Positions 8,977 through 18,118 of a stretch of 64,000 bases of DNA are shown piece by piece. Position 1 is the stretch's first letter; each line of letters starts with the position of its first letter. The notes beneath the pieces were generated by a model. It saw only the letters and a list, made by a program, of their open reading frames with translations. It did no database searches and was not told the DNA's origin. Origin of the DNA: Oceaniovalibus guishaninsula JLT2003 (lineage in GTDB: Bacteria > Pseudomonadota > Alphaproteobacteria > Rhodobacterales > Rhodobacteraceae); assembly GCF_000299575.1 (NCBI RefSeq), contig NZ_AMGO01000046.1, positions 124,001 to 188,000 on the forward strand. The letters are read 5' to 3'. Made by a program: the position numbers and the translations under genes.

Positions 8977-9885
8977 ATGCTGTTGATCACCATCTGGCCG
9001 ATCTTCGCCCTGATCTGCCTCGGCCATGTCCTGTCGCGCCGAGGCGTCCCTTCGGCGGATTTCTGGCCCGCGGCCGAGCGGCTGAACTATTTCGTCCTGT
9101 TCCCCGCCTTGCTGATCTCGGGCCTCGCGGACGCGCCGGTGCGCGATCCGCAGGTTCTGCGGCTGGGGGCCGCCGCGATGGCGACGATCCTTTTCGCCGC
9201 CGGTTGCGTGACCGCCCTGCGCCGCCTGCGCCCCATGCCCGCCGCCCGGTTCGGCCCGGTCCTTCAGGGCGTGATCCGCTTCAACACCTATCTTGCGCTT
9301 GCCGTCGTCACGATGCTGGCCGGGTCCGAAGGGGTCGAGCGGGCGGCGATCTATCTCGCCGTCGCTGTGCCGCTGGTCAACGTGCTGGCGATCCAGGCGC
9401 TAAGGACGCCGGGCGACGGACACGGGGCGCTGAGCCTGCTGAAATCCGTGTTCCGCAACCCGCTGATCCTTGCGTGCCTGTTCGGTTTCGCGCTGGCCGT
9501 CACCGGCATCGGCACGCCGCTGGGCACGGGGGCGCTGCTGACGCTGATGGGGCAGGGCAGCCTGCCGTTGGGCCTTCTGTGCGTCGGCGCCGCGCTGCAA
9601 CCGACAGCCCTGCGCGCCGACATTGCGGGCCTCGGGACCAACGGCTTCGCGCGCCTTTTGCTGATGCCCGCTCTGGCGGCGCTCTCGGCCCGGCTGTTCG
9701 GGCTGTCGGGGGTGGAAACGCTGGTGCTGGTGGTCTTCTCGGCCGTGCCCACCGCCCCCTCGGCCTATATCCTGACGCGGCAGATGAACGGTGACGGGCC
9801 GTTCATGGCGGGCCTCGTCACCTCGCAGACGCTGGCCGCGATCCTGACGATCCCGCTGGTGCTGCTGGTCCTCACGACCCGCTGA
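8977..9885 (+). CDS. AEC-family (auxin efflux carrier type) transporter
   Basis: A 302-residue inner-membrane protein with about ten hydrophobic segments. The opening ITIWPIFALICLGHVLSRRG, the central break before SLLKSVFRNPLILACLFG, and the C-terminal VVFSAVPTAPSAYILTRQMNGD are the standard landmarks of the AEC/malonate-auxin carrier family, which moves organic anions in bacteria. The ATG at 8977 is preceded by GGGCGGAAGGGCGGG; an upstream in-frame stretch of 28 codons is Pro/Arg-rich and unlike coding sequence. It is divergent from the sugar dehydrogenase gene, with the 171 bp between them presumably holding both promoters; I see no clear boxes there. The stop is 2 bp from the converging ygiB-like gene. 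Confidence 0.85.
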   Translation: MLLITIWPIFALICLGHVLSRRGVPSADFWPAAERLNYFVLFPALLISGLADAPVRDPQVLRLGAAAMATILFAAGCVTALRRLRPMPAARFGPVLQGVIRFNTYLALAVVTMLAGSEGVERAAIYLAVAVPLVNVLAIQALRTPGDGHGALSLLKSVFRNPLILACLFGFALAVTGIGTPLGTGALLTLMGQGSLPLGLLCVGAALQPTALRADIAGLGTNGFARLLLMPALAALSARLFGLSGVETLVLVVFSAVPTAPSAYILTRQMNGDGPFMAGLVTSQTLAAILTIPLVLLVLTTR

Positions 9886-9887
9886 CC

Positions 9888-10451
9888 CTAGCCCCCCGCG
9901 CCGAAGCCGCCCGAGGTGCGCGACGCGCCGAAGCCGCCGCTGCGGGCGACGGTGGACCGGGTCAGCGGCGGCGCGTTGCGGGTGCTGGCGGCCTGCGTCG
10001 TCAGGGACGACGCCGCGACGCTGCCCCGCCCCGACAACCCCGCCGCCCGCGTTCCCCCGTCGGTGGTGGCGAATCCCGATCCGGCCGTCGGCACCAGCGC
10101 GCGCGACCCCATCCCGCGCCCCGACAGCAACTGCCCCATCAGATACCCCGCCATCAGCGGCATGAAGATCGACCCGCCGCCGCTGCCGCTGGCGGCATCC
10201 GCGACGCACGCCCCCTCGCCATGCTGTTCTTCGCAGACGTCAATGGCGTCATAGCGCGGCGCGGTCTCGGCATGTTCGGCCAGCGCCTCGGCGTATTGCT
10301 CGGCGCAGATGTCGGGCTCGATGCCGCTCGCCTCGCAGGTGGCCGGATCGTCGAAAACGACGATTTCCGCCTGTTCCTCGCGGCAACCCGCCAGGGCCAG
10401 CGCGCTGGCCGCCCCCAGTAGGACCAGGCGGTGAGGTGCCGATGATTTCAT
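9888..10451 (-). CDS. ygiB: YgiB-like DUF1190 lipoprotein
   Basis: A 187-residue protein starting with a lipoprotein signal (LALAGC, lipidated Cys at about 23). A Cys-containing core follows (DDPATCEASGIEPDICAEQY and DVCEEQHGEGACV), then a Gly/Ser/Thr-rich tail ending GGFGAGG. This is the DUF1190 (UPF0441, YgiB) layout. Function is not known. In Enterobacteria ygiB is paired with ygiC, and here too it is followed, in genome order, by the ygiC-like gene, with only 20 bp between them. The start at 10451 has AAAGGA 7 nt upstream. Confidence 0.8.
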   Translation of the reverse strand: MKSSAPHRLVLLGAASALALAGCREEQAEIVVFDDPATCEASGIEPDICAEQYAEALAEHAETAPRYDAIDVCEEQHGEGACVADAASGSGGGSIFMPLMAGYLMGQLLSGRGMGSRALVPTAGSGFATTDGGTRAAGLSGRGSVAASSLTTQAASTRNAPPLTRSTVARSGGFGASRTSGGFGAGG

Positions 10452-10471
10452 GTCGGATCCTTTCGATGGTC

Positions 10472-11674
10472 TCACGGCTCTATATAGTGCGGCTTGAACC
10501 GGCTCAGATCCTGCGTGATCCGCGACCGATCCTCGCGGATGCCCAGAGCGACGCAGACCTCGCCGACGATCCACGTTCCCATGACGGGGCGGAAGCCGTC
10601 CATCTCGGGCAGCGGCGCATAGGCCTGCACGACGCCCGGCCGCGCGTCGCCCGCCGGCCGCGCCGACGCCTCGACGGCCACGCCGTCCGCGCCCACGATC
10701 CGCACGCCCGCCCCCTCGCGCGAGAAGAGCGGCTTGCGCACCGTGCCGTGCGCGAACTGCCCCGCCGCCACCGCCCGGTCCCAGGCGGGCGTCCCCCGCT
10801 CCGCATCGTCGGCGAAAAAGCTCGCCAGCAGGTTCGGATGCCCCTCGAACATCTCCCACAGAACGGCAAGGATGCCCTTGTTCGACACCAGCGCCTTCCA
10901 CGGCGGCTCGATGAAGCGCGTGCCCGACCGGGCCAGCGCATCGGCCGCCTCGTCGCGCAGGAAATCCTCCCAGGGATAAAGCTTGAACAGCGTGCCGATC
11001 ACCCGCGCCTCGCCGTCCACCAGCCGCCCCTCGGGGTCGATGCCGATGGCCCCCATATCGACGTAATGCGCCCCCAGCCCGGCATCGCGCGCGGCATAGG
11101 CCAGCGTCTCGACATTGGCGTAATCCTCGGCATTGCCGGCGGTGGCGGCGAAATGAAGCTGATCGCCCGGCGCGCAGATGGCGGCGAACCGCTCGGACAG
11201 CGCCTCTTGCAAACGGTTCAACTGATCCGCGCCCTCGGGGATCGTCCCCGCCTCGCGCGCACCTTCCAGCCAATCCCACTGAAAATGCCCCGCCTCGTAA
11301 AGCGATGTGGGCGTGTCGGCGTTGTATTCCAGCAGCTTGGCCGGCCCGCCGCCGTCATAGGCCAGATCCATCCGGCCATAAAGCTCGGCCTCGCCGTCCC
11401 GCCACGACCGGGCGACGAACTCCATATGCGCCTCGGGGATGCCCAGACGCGCCATCAGCGCCTCGTCCCCCGCGATCCGCGCGACAGCCTCGCGCGCCAT
11501 GCCGTGCAACTCGGTCGAGGGATCCTCGAGCCGCGTCTCGATCTCCTCCAGGCCGAAGGCATAGGCGCTGGTCTCGTCCCAATAGGGCTCGCCATGCATC
11601 GTGTGAAACACGAACCCCGCCGCCTCGGCCCGGTCCTTCCAGTCCGCCCGCTCGACCCCCGAAACCTTCCGCAT
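10472..11674 (-). CDS. ygiC: Glutathionylspermidine synthase-like ATP-grasp protein (YgiC family)
   Basis: A 400-residue protein homologous to the synthetase half of glutathionylspermidine synthetase/amidase. ATP-grasp landmarks include LLEYNADTPTSLYEAG, PPWKALVSNKGILAVLWE and RKPLFSREGAGV. YgiC/YjfC proteins form a peptide bond using ATP in the test tube; the physiological substrate is unsettled, and no polyamine gene is near. It is upstream of and presumably co-transcribed with the DUF1190 lipoprotein gene. ATG 11674 is preferred; a GTG two codons upstream (11680) is equally possible because a G-rich run serves as ribosome-binding site for both. Confidence 0.82.
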   Translation of the reverse strand: MRKVSGVERADWKDRAEAAGFVFHTMHGEPYWDETSAYAFGLEEIETRLEDPSTELHGMAREAVARIAGDEALMARLGIPEAHMEFVARSWRDGEAELYGRMDLAYDGGGPAKLLEYNADTPTSLYEAGHFQWDWLEGAREAGTIPEGADQLNRLQEALSERFAAICAPGDQLHFAATAGNAEDYANVETLAYAARDAGLGAHYVDMGAIGIDPEGRLVDGEARVIGTLFKLYPWEDFLRDEAADALARSGTRFIEPPWKALVSNKGILAVLWEMFEGHPNLLASFFADDAERGTPAWDRAVAAGQFAHGTVRKPLFSREGAGVRIVGADGVAVEASARPAGDARPGVVQAYAPLPEMDGFRPVMGTWIVGEVCVALGIREDRSRITQDLSRFKPHYIEP

Positions 11675-11737
11675 CCCCACCCCCGCCGTTCACGGACATA
11701 TAGGGCGATGGGATGCACGGGTTGCAAGGGCAGCGGG

Positions 11738-11827
11738 TGGCGGAGACGAAGGGATTCGAACCCTCGAGACGGTTTCCCGTCTGCGCCCTTAGCAGGGGCG
11801 TGCCTTCGACCACTCGGCCACGTCTCC
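11738..11827 (-). tRNA. tRNA-Ser (GCT)
   Basis: A class II tRNA with a long variable arm. The acceptor strands GGAGACG (11827-11821) and CGTCTCC (11748-11742) pair perfectly. The anticodon loop CTGCTAA gives anticodon GCT. The variable arm forms a stem of GACGG with CCGTC, and the T arm GAGGGTTCGAATCCCTT is canonical. The CCA end is encoded. It lies between the ygiC-like gene and the EEP-family gene. Confidence 0.97.
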
Positions 11828-11884
11828 GAGGCGGGGTATAGCCTCGGGCGCGCGGCAAGGACAAGGGGCCATCGCGGCGCCGCG

Positions 11885-12574
11885 TCAGTCCAGGTGAAGA
11901 TCGACCACGATGGGCAGGTGATCGGACGCGATGCGCGCGGCGCCCTCGGTCCAGACGCTCATCGACCGTTCGCGAATCCGCCCCGAGATCGCCACCCGGT
12001 CCAGCGCCGCCATCGGCGCGCGCGCGTGAAAGCTGGGGCCGGGGGTCAGGATGCGGTAATCCTCGCCCAGCGACGGCACGCCGTTGGCGCGCCATTCGTT
12101 CCAGTCGCCCGCGATCAGCCGGGCCGAGGCGCGGGTCTCCTTCAGCCGCTCGACCACGGTGTCGAGCTGGATCAGGCGGTTCGCCCGCCGCAGCCCCAGA
12201 TGCACCGCCGCCAGCGCCAGATGCGCGCCGCCAACATCGACATCGGCGATCAGCGCGCCGCGCGGCTCCAGCCCCGGCAGGACAAGCCCGTCCAGGCCGA
12301 TCAGGTCGATGCCCGGCCGCATCAGCAGCGCGTTGCCGTGCCAGCCCATGCTGACCTCGCTGCCGGGCGTCACCACGGGCACAAGGCCGGTCAGTTCCGC
12401 CACCATCTGCGCGGGCAGCACGCTGTGGCGCGGCCCCAGGCGGCGGTCGGCCTCCTGCAAGACGGCGATGTCGGGGCGGATATCGCGCAGGATCGACAGC
12501 ACGCGTTCGGGGTCGCGCCGCCAGTCGAGGCCGACCGCCTTGCGGATGTTGTAGCTGCAAAGCCGCAGGCGCAT
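11885..12574 (-). CDS. Endonuclease/exonuclease/phosphatase (EEP) family protein
   Basis: A 229-residue metal-dependent phosphoesterase of the EEP fold (DNase I/AP endonuclease/sphingomyelinase type). Motifs: the opening RLCSYNIRKAVG (Asn), VLQEADRRLG (metal-binding Glu), LAAVHLG (His), LIAGDWNEW (Asp and Asn), and the C-terminal ASDHLPIVVDL (Asp-His pair). The start ATG overlaps the stop of the cardiolipin synthase gene by one base (TGATG), and the same coupling is common in Rhodobacterales. This suggests a phospholipid- or membrane-related role rather than DNA repair, but that is inference from context. Confidence 0.85.
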   Translation of the reverse strand: MRLRLCSYNIRKAVGLDWRRDPERVLSILRDIRPDIAVLQEADRRLGPRHSVLPAQMVAELTGLVPVVTPGSEVSMGWHGNALLMRPGIDLIGLDGLVLPGLEPRGALIADVDVGGAHLALAAVHLGLRRANRLIQLDTVVERLKETRASARLIAGDWNEWRANGVPSLGEDYRILTPGPSFHARAPMAALDRVAISGRIRERSMSVWTEGAARIASDHLPIVVDLHLD

Positions 12575-13965
12575 CAGATCACCGGCGCGAACAGACGCGC
12601 CACCGGGGCCGCGACGCGCAGCCAGGCCGGCGCGTCCTTCAGCCACTGGGTGACTTCCCGCGCCTGCGCGAAATCGCGTTCCAGCATGTCGTTCACCGTC
12701 TGGCCCAAATCCCCGTCCTCCATCACCGCCGTCACCTCGAAGTTGATCATCGCCGACCGCACGTCCAGGTTAACGCTGCCGATGGAAACGAGGTCGTGAT
12801 CGGCCAGGATAACTTTCTGGTGCATGAAACCGGGCTTGTATTCGAAGATCCGCACGCCGGTGCGGCGCAGATCGTCGAAATAGGAACGCGCGGCGATCCA
12901 GGGAAGACGGTGATCGGCCCGGGCGGGCACCAGGATGCGCACATCGACGCCGCGCAGGGCGGCCAGTTGCAGCGCCGTCACCAGATCGTTGTCGGGCACC
13001 AGATAGGGCGAGGCCAGCCAGAGCCTGCTGCGCGCCTCGCCGCACATCCCGCACAGGAAAAGCGATCCGCGCTCGATGGCGTCGGACGGTCCGCTGGGCA
13101 GGATCACGCCCCAGGCGGTCGCGCCCTCGGGCGGGTCGGTGCGGTGCGGCGCGACGATGCGGTGGCCCGTGGTCCAGAACCAGTCCCGTTCGAACACCCG
13201 CTCGAGTTGGACGACCAGCGGCCCCTCGATCCGCAGATGCGTATCGCGCCACCGGTCGAAGGCGCTGCCGCCATCGACATATTCCTGCGCCATGTTCAGC
13301 CCGCCCAGAAACCCCACCTTGCCGTCCACGACGACGATCTTGCGGTGGTTGCGGAAATTGACCGACAGCCGGGTCAGCCATCTGCGGGTGCCGCGCACCT
13401 CCTCGACGGCGACGCCGCCCCGGCGCAGGTTCTCGACGAAGGCGCGGGGCAGGGCGATGCAGCCCACGCGGTCGTAAAGCAGCTTGGTCGTCACCCCGCG
13501 CGCCTCGGCCGCCAGCAGCGCGTCGCGCAGCCGCCGGCCCAGCGCGTCGTCGCGCAGGATGTAGGTCTGCACCAGCACGTAAGTTCGCGCGGCGGCGATG
13601 GCGTCGAAGATGGCGGCGAAGGTCGCGTCGCCGTCGATCAGTACCTTCACGCCGTTCGGCCCGGCCGCATTGTCGTCGGCGATGCGCGCGAACGTCTCCA
13701 GCCGGGGGCGGATGCCGTGGCGGGCATCCTCCTCCGCCTTGTGCAGGGCCGCCGCGTCCGATGCGCGCCGCCGGCGCACCATCCGGGTAAAGCCGACGCG
13801 CCCGAACAGCAGAAAGGCGATGATCGCCAGATGCGGGAAGGACACCAGGAACACGACCCAGGCCGACGCGCCCTGCGGCGTGCGCGCGGCCTTCAGCGCC
13901 GCGAAGGCCACCGCCGTGCCGGCCAGCACCAGCAGGATTTGCGATAGCACCAGAAGAAGCGTCAA
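12574..13965 (-). CDS. cls: Cardiolipin synthase-type phospholipase D
   Basis: A 463-residue membrane protein. Two N-terminal hydrophobic helices (residues 4 to 25 and 36 to 55, the PLDc_N region) precede two HKD catalytic motifs, NHRKIVVVDGKVGFLGGLN and MHQKVILADHDLVSIGSVN. This architecture is that of bacterial cardiolipin synthases, which condense two phosphatidylglycerols into cardiolipin and glycerol. Length is close to the family norm (about 470-490). The downstream EEP-family gene is translationally coupled to it. Confidence 0.9.
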   Translation of the reverse strand: MTLLLVLSQILLVLAGTAVAFAALKAARTPQGASAWVVFLVSFPHLAIIAFLLFGRVGFTRMVRRRRASDAAALHKAEEDARHGIRPRLETFARIADDNAAGPNGVKVLIDGDATFAAIFDAIAAARTYVLVQTYILRDDALGRRLRDALLAAEARGVTTKLLYDRVGCIALPRAFVENLRRGGVAVEEVRGTRRWLTRLSVNFRNHRKIVVVDGKVGFLGGLNMAQEYVDGGSAFDRWRDTHLRIEGPLVVQLERVFERDWFWTTGHRIVAPHRTDPPEGATAWGVILPSGPSDAIERGSLFLCGMCGEARSRLWLASPYLVPDNDLVTALQLAALRGVDVRILVPARADHRLPWIAARSYFDDLRRTGVRIFEYKPGFMHQKVILADHDLVSIGSVNLDVRSAMINFEVTAVMEDGDLGQTVNDMLERDFAQAREVTQWLKDAPAWLRVAAPVARLFAPVI

Positions 13966-14022
13966 TGTCCGGGTCCGATCCGTCTTGCGTCACGATGCGG
14001 GGCGGTCTATTTCCGCCCCTGC

Positions 14023-14096
14023 GCGGGCGTTGTGTAATGGTAAGACCTCAGCCTTCCAAGCTGATGATACGGGTTCGATTCCCGTCGCCCGCTCCA
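14023..14096 (+). tRNA. tRNA-Gly (TCC)
   Basis: A 74-nt tRNA with encoded CCA. Acceptor strands GCGGGCG and CGCCCGC pair, D loop TAATGGTAAGA, anticodon loop CTTCCAA giving anticodon TCC, T arm CGGGTTCGATTCCCG. A GC-rich inverted repeat (GCCGCTGCGGC) follows from about 14105 and could end transcription. Confidence 0.97.
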
Positions 14097-14245
14097 GACC
14101 TTTCGCCGCTGCGGCGGCGCGCGTGGGGTCTTACGAGACTCCCACAGGATTCTTACGGTATTCTTATTGCCTTCCCGGCGGTCCCGGCGCTTGCCGCCCG
14201 TGGCGCCGCGCCATAGAACGCGCCGGGCGGCGCTGGGGGCACGAC

Positions 14246-16030
14246 ATGGCACGAAAAGACACCGAGGAACGCGAAAAGTCCAGACGTGTCGGGGCCTTGG
14301 CGGCCCTGGCCCCGTTCCTCAGACCCTATCGCCGCTTGGTCGTCGCCGCGGGGCTCGCCCTGGTGCTGACCGCCTGCGTCGCCCTGATCCTGCCGCTCGC
14401 CGTCCGCCGCGTCGTTGACGGCTTCGACACCGAATCCACCCAGCTTCTCGACAGTTATTTCCTTGCTGCATTGGGGATTGCGGCGCTCATGGCGGTGGGA
14501 ACCGGCCTGCGCTACTACCTGGTGACGCGCCTCGGCGAACGGGTCGTGGCCGACATCCGCAAGGCGGTTTTCGACCGCGTGATCGGCATGTCCCCCACCT
14601 TCTACGAACGCATCATGACCGGCGAGGTTCTCAGCCGCATCACCACCGACACCACGCTGATCCTCTCGGTCATCGGTTCGTCAGTGTCGATCGCGTTGCG
14701 TAACCTGTTGATATTGATCGGCGGTCTGGCCTTGCTGATGTTCACGTCGGTCAAGCTGACGGTGCTGGTCCTGTTGATCGTCCCCGCCGTCATCGTGCCG
14801 ATCATTGTCCTGGGCCGTCGCCTGCGGGTGCTGGGGCGCGAGAATCAGGACTGGATCGCCAATTCGTCCGGCAACGCGTCCGAGGCTCTGGGCGCGGTGC
14901 AGACGGTGCAGGCCTTCACGCACGAGACGATCTCGCGCGCGGCCTTCGGCACCGTGACCGAACGCGCCTTCGACAGCGCCCGCCGCCGGATCGCCGTGCG
15001 CGCGGCGATGACGGTTATCGTTATCTTACTGGTGTTTGCAGGCGTTGTCGGCGTTCTCTGGATCGGCGCCCGCGACGTCCGAGCCGACCTGATGAGCGTG
15101 GGCGAGCTGGTGCAGTTCGTCATCTACGCCGTGATGGTGGCGGGTGCGGTCGCCGCCCTGTCCGAGATCTGGGGCGAATTGCAACGCGCCGCCGGCGCCA
15201 CCGAACGTCTGGTCGAGCTGCTGGAAGCGCAGGATACTGTCGATGACAGTCCGGAACCGCGCGCTCTGCCCGTTCCCGTCAAGGGGGCCATCGCGTTTCG
15301 CGACGTCACCTTCCACTATCCGGCGCGTCCCGGCACGGCGGCGCTGAACGGCGTCTCGCTTGACGTGACGCCGGGCGAGACGGTGGCGCTGGTCGGGCCT
15401 TCGGGGGCGGGCAAGACGACGATCATCCAGCTTCTGCTGCGCTTTTACGACCCCGACAGCGGTCGCATCACACTGGACGGCATCGACCTGCGCGACATGG
15501 CCCGGTCCGAGTTCCGCCGTAATATCGCGCTGGTGCCGCAGGATTCGGTGATCTTCGCCGCCTCGGCCCGCGACAACATCCGTTTCGGCCGCCCCGATGC
15601 CACCGATGCCGAGGTGGAACAGGCCGCGCGCGCCGCGGCGGCGCACGAGTTTCTGTCAGCCCTTCCCGACGGTTACGACACCTATGTCGGCGAACGCGGC
15701 GTGATGCTGTCCGGGGGCCAGAAGCAGCGCATCGCCATCGCCCGCGCCATCCTGCGCGACGCGCCCGTGTTGCTGCTGGACGAGGCGACATCGGCGCTGG
15801 ACGCGGAATCGGAGCAGGCGGTGCAGATCGCCGTGGAACGGCTGGCGCAGGGCCGCACGACGCTGATCGTGGCGCACCGGCTGGCCACGGTGAAAAAGGC
15901 CGACCGCATCCTTGTCTTCGAGGAGGGGCGCATCGTCGCCTCGGGCACGCATGATGCGCTGGTGGCGCAGGGCGGGCTTTATGCGCGGCTGGCGCGGTTG
16001 CAATTCACCGCGGGCATGGCGGCCGAATAA
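14246..16030 (+). CDS. ABC exporter, fused membrane and ATPase domains (MsbA-like)
   Basis: A 594-residue half-transporter. Six membrane helices occupy about residues 25 to 310. The nucleotide-binding domain follows, with Walker A GPSGAGKTT, signature LSGGQKQR, Walker B VLLLDEAT and the switch His in IVAHRLATV. It should work as a homodimer exporting a lipid or hydrophobic compound; the substrate is not evident. The N-terminus has a charged stretch of 20 residues before the first helix. The ATG at 14246 was chosen because the frame upstream runs through the tRNA-Gly gene and cannot be coding. The 149-bp gap before it contains three TCTTA repeats about 10-20 bp apart whose meaning is unknown. 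Confidence 0.88.
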   Translation: MARKDTEEREKSRRVGALAALAPFLRPYRRLVVAAGLALVLTACVALILPLAVRRVVDGFDTESTQLLDSYFLAALGIAALMAVGTGLRYYLVTRLGERVVADIRKAVFDRVIGMSPTFYERIMTGEVLSRITTDTTLILSVIGSSVSIALRNLLILIGGLALLMFTSVKLTVLVLLIVPAVIVPIIVLGRRLRVLGRENQDWIANSSGNASEALGAVQTVQAFTHETISRAAFGTVTERAFDSARRRIAVRAAMTVIVILLVFAGVVGVLWIGARDVRADLMSVGELVQFVIYAVMVAGAVAALSEIWGELQRAAGATERLVELLEAQDTVDDSPEPRALPVPVKGAIAFRDVTFHYPARPGTAALNGVSLDVTPGETVALVGPSGAGKTTIIQLLLRFYDPDSGRITLDGIDLRDMARSEFRRNIALVPQDSVIFAASARDNIRFGRPDATDAEVEQAARAAAAHEFLSALPDGYDTYVGERGVMLSGGQKQRIAIARAILRDAPVLLLDEATSALDAESEQAVQIAVERLAQGRTTLIVAHRLATVKKADRILVFEEGRIVASGTHDALVAQGGLYARLARLQFTAGMAAE

Positions 16031-16147
16031 TCCCGATTGCGCTTGCGTCCAGTTGGCGCAGCGTCAGACTTGCCACGCGCGTCCTTCGGCACCGATGCTG
16101 ACGGCGTGATGCAAGACCCGCAGCAGACGGGCCAGGGAGGATTCGGG

Positions 16148-18043
16148 ATGACCTATGCAACGCTCGCCGACCGCGAGGCCATCGAGAAGGAGATGCCCTT
16201 CGCCGACCGCGACCTGCCCAAGACCGTCTGGCAGATGATCCAGCGGACCGCGGACGCCCACGGCCCGCGCCCCGCGATCACCTATCAGCTCTTCTCGGGT
16301 CCGACGGACAAGGCCGAAACGCTGACATGGAACGATTTGCGCGTTCAGGTGGCCCAGACCGCCAACATGCTGCGCGCCTTGGGGGTGGGAGAGGGCGATA
16401 CCGTCGCCTTCCTTCTGCCCAACTGCACCGAGACGGTTCTGACCTATGTGGGCGGCATGGTGGCCGGCGTCGTCAATCCGATCAACCCGCTGCTGGAATC
16501 CGCCCAGATCGCGGCCATCCTGCGCGAGACGGATGCCAAGGTGCTGGTGACGCTGCGCGCGTTTCCCAAGACGGACGTGGCGCAGAAGGCGACCGAGGCG
16601 GTGGCGCTGGCCCCCGGCGTCAGGCATGTGGTCGAGGTCGATCTGCACCGCTATCTGACGGGGGCGAAAAAGCTGATCGTGCCGCTGATCCGGCCCAAGG
16701 TGAAGGTGACGCACGATGCGCAGGTCCATTCCTTCGCCAAGCTGGTCGCCGCCCAGCCGCGCACCCTGACCTTCGCGGATGCGACCGCCGACCGTGTCTG
16801 CACGCATTTCCATACCGGCGGCACCACGGGGATGCCCAAGGTCGCGCAGCACCGCTATTCCGGCATCATCTATAACGCGTGGCTGGGGTCGCGGCTGCTG
16901 TTCACCGAACGCGACGTGCAGATGTGCCCGCTGCCGCTGTTCCATGTCTTCGCCGCCGTCGTGTCCCTGGGCGCGTCCCTGGGATCGGGCGCGCATGTGG
17001 TCTTTCCCACGCCCGCCGGCTATCGCGGCGAGGGGGTGTTCGACAATTTCTGGAAGCTTTGCGAACGCTATGGCGCGACCTTCATGATCACCGTGCCGAC
17101 GGCCGTGTCCGCGCTGATGCAGCGACCGGTGAACGCCGACATCTCGAAACTGCGGTTGGCCTTCTGCGGGTCGTCGCCGCTGCCGGTCGAGTTATACAAG
17201 CGGTTCGAGCAGGCGGCGGGCGTCACCATCTGCGAGGGCTATGGCCTGACCGAGGCGACCTGCCTCGTGTCGATAAACCCGCCCGCCGGCACCAAGAAGA
17301 TCGGATCGGTCGGCCTGCCGTTCCCCTATACCGAGGTGCGCATCCTGCGCGATACCCAGGATGGGCCAGAAGCCTGCGGCGTGGACGAGGTGGGCGAGAT
17401 CTGCGTCTCCAGCCCCGGCGTCATCCCCGGTTCGACCTATACCGAAGCCGACAAGAACCATCGGTTGTTCCATCACGACGTCTATCTGCGGACCGGCGAT
17501 CTGGGGCGGATCGACGCGGACGGCTATCTGTGGATCACCGGACGCGCCAAGGATCTGATCATTCGCGGTGGTCACAACATCGACCCCGCCCAGATCGAGG
17601 AGGCTTTGTCGGGCCATCCGTCCGTCGCCATCGTCGGGGCCATCGGCCAGCCCGACGCCCATGCCGGCGAACTGCCCTGCGCCTATGTCGAACTGGTCGA
17701 GGGCGCCAGCGTCACGCCGGACGAACTGATGGCCTATGCCCGCGACAAGGTGGCCGAACGCGCGGCATGGCCCAAGCATGTCGAGGTTCTGGACGAGCTG
17801 CCGAAAACCGCTGTCGGCAAGGTCTTCAAGCCCGATCTTCGCAAGCGCGCCATCGGTCGTGTCTACGATGCGGCGCTGAGCGATGCGGGACTGCCCGCGC
17901 GCGTGGCCGAGGTTGTCGAGGACAAGAAGCGCGGGCTGGTCGCGCGGCTGGAACGCAGCGGCCCGGTCGAGGATGCGGCGGTGGCGGCTGTGCTGGGCAC
18001 TTTCACCCGGCCCTGGGAATGGCGCGACGGCACTCCGTCCTGA
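16148..18043 (+). CDS. Acyl-CoA synthetase (AMP-dependent ligase)
   Basis: A 631-residue adenylate-forming enzyme that activates a carboxylic acid with ATP and transfers it to CoA. Core motifs: P-loop-like HTGGTTGMPK, EGYGLTEAT, the hinge YLRTGDLGRIDADGYLWITGR, and the catalytic Lys in LPKTAVGKVFKPDLR. The enzyme is about 80 residues longer than typical medium- or long-chain synthetases, with a C-terminal helical tail after the catalytic Lys. The tail (VAEVVEDKKRGLVARLE) resembles those of Rhodobacterales acyl-CoA synthetases of unsettled chain-length preference. The start has GGGAGG 8 nt upstream. It is followed after 75 bp by the mrp gene on the same strand. Confidence 0.86.
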   Translation: MTYATLADREAIEKEMPFADRDLPKTVWQMIQRTADAHGPRPAITYQLFSGPTDKAETLTWNDLRVQVAQTANMLRALGVGEGDTVAFLLPNCTETVLTYVGGMVAGVVNPINPLLESAQIAAILRETDAKVLVTLRAFPKTDVAQKATEAVALAPGVRHVVEVDLHRYLTGAKKLIVPLIRPKVKVTHDAQVHSFAKLVAAQPRTLTFADATADRVCTHFHTGGTTGMPKVAQHRYSGIIYNAWLGSRLLFTERDVQMCPLPLFHVFAAVVSLGASLGSGAHVVFPTPAGYRGEGVFDNFWKLCERYGATFMITVPTAVSALMQRPVNADISKLRLAFCGSSPLPVELYKRFEQAAGVTICEGYGLTEATCLVSINPPAGTKKIGSVGLPFPYTEVRILRDTQDGPEACGVDEVGEICVSSPGVIPGSTYTEADKNHRLFHHDVYLRTGDLGRIDADGYLWITGRAKDLIIRGGHNIDPAQIEEALSGHPSVAIVGAIGQPDAHAGELPCAYVELVEGASVTPDELMAYARDKVAERAAWPKHVEVLDELPKTAVGKVFKPDLRKRAIGRVYDAALSDAGLPARVAEVVEDKKRGLVARLERSGPVEDAAVAAVLGTFTRPWEWRDGTPS

Positions 18044-18118
18044 CGCGGGGCCTGCTTGCGCACGGGCGCGGGCGGCCCTAGCTGCCCCTCAGCGCCCACG
18101 ACGAAGGAGACCGGCACA

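Noticed and set aside
9888-11279. A single long protein fused from a ygiC-like shadow and the DUF1190 lipoprotein
   Set aside because: The upstream part is out of frame with the real ygiC-like gene; a clear lipoprotein signal and ribosome-binding site mark the true start at 10451.
13598-14245. N-terminal extension of the ABC exporter
   Set aside because: The open frame runs antisense to the cardiolipin synthase gene and through the tRNA-Gly gene, so it cannot be coding there.
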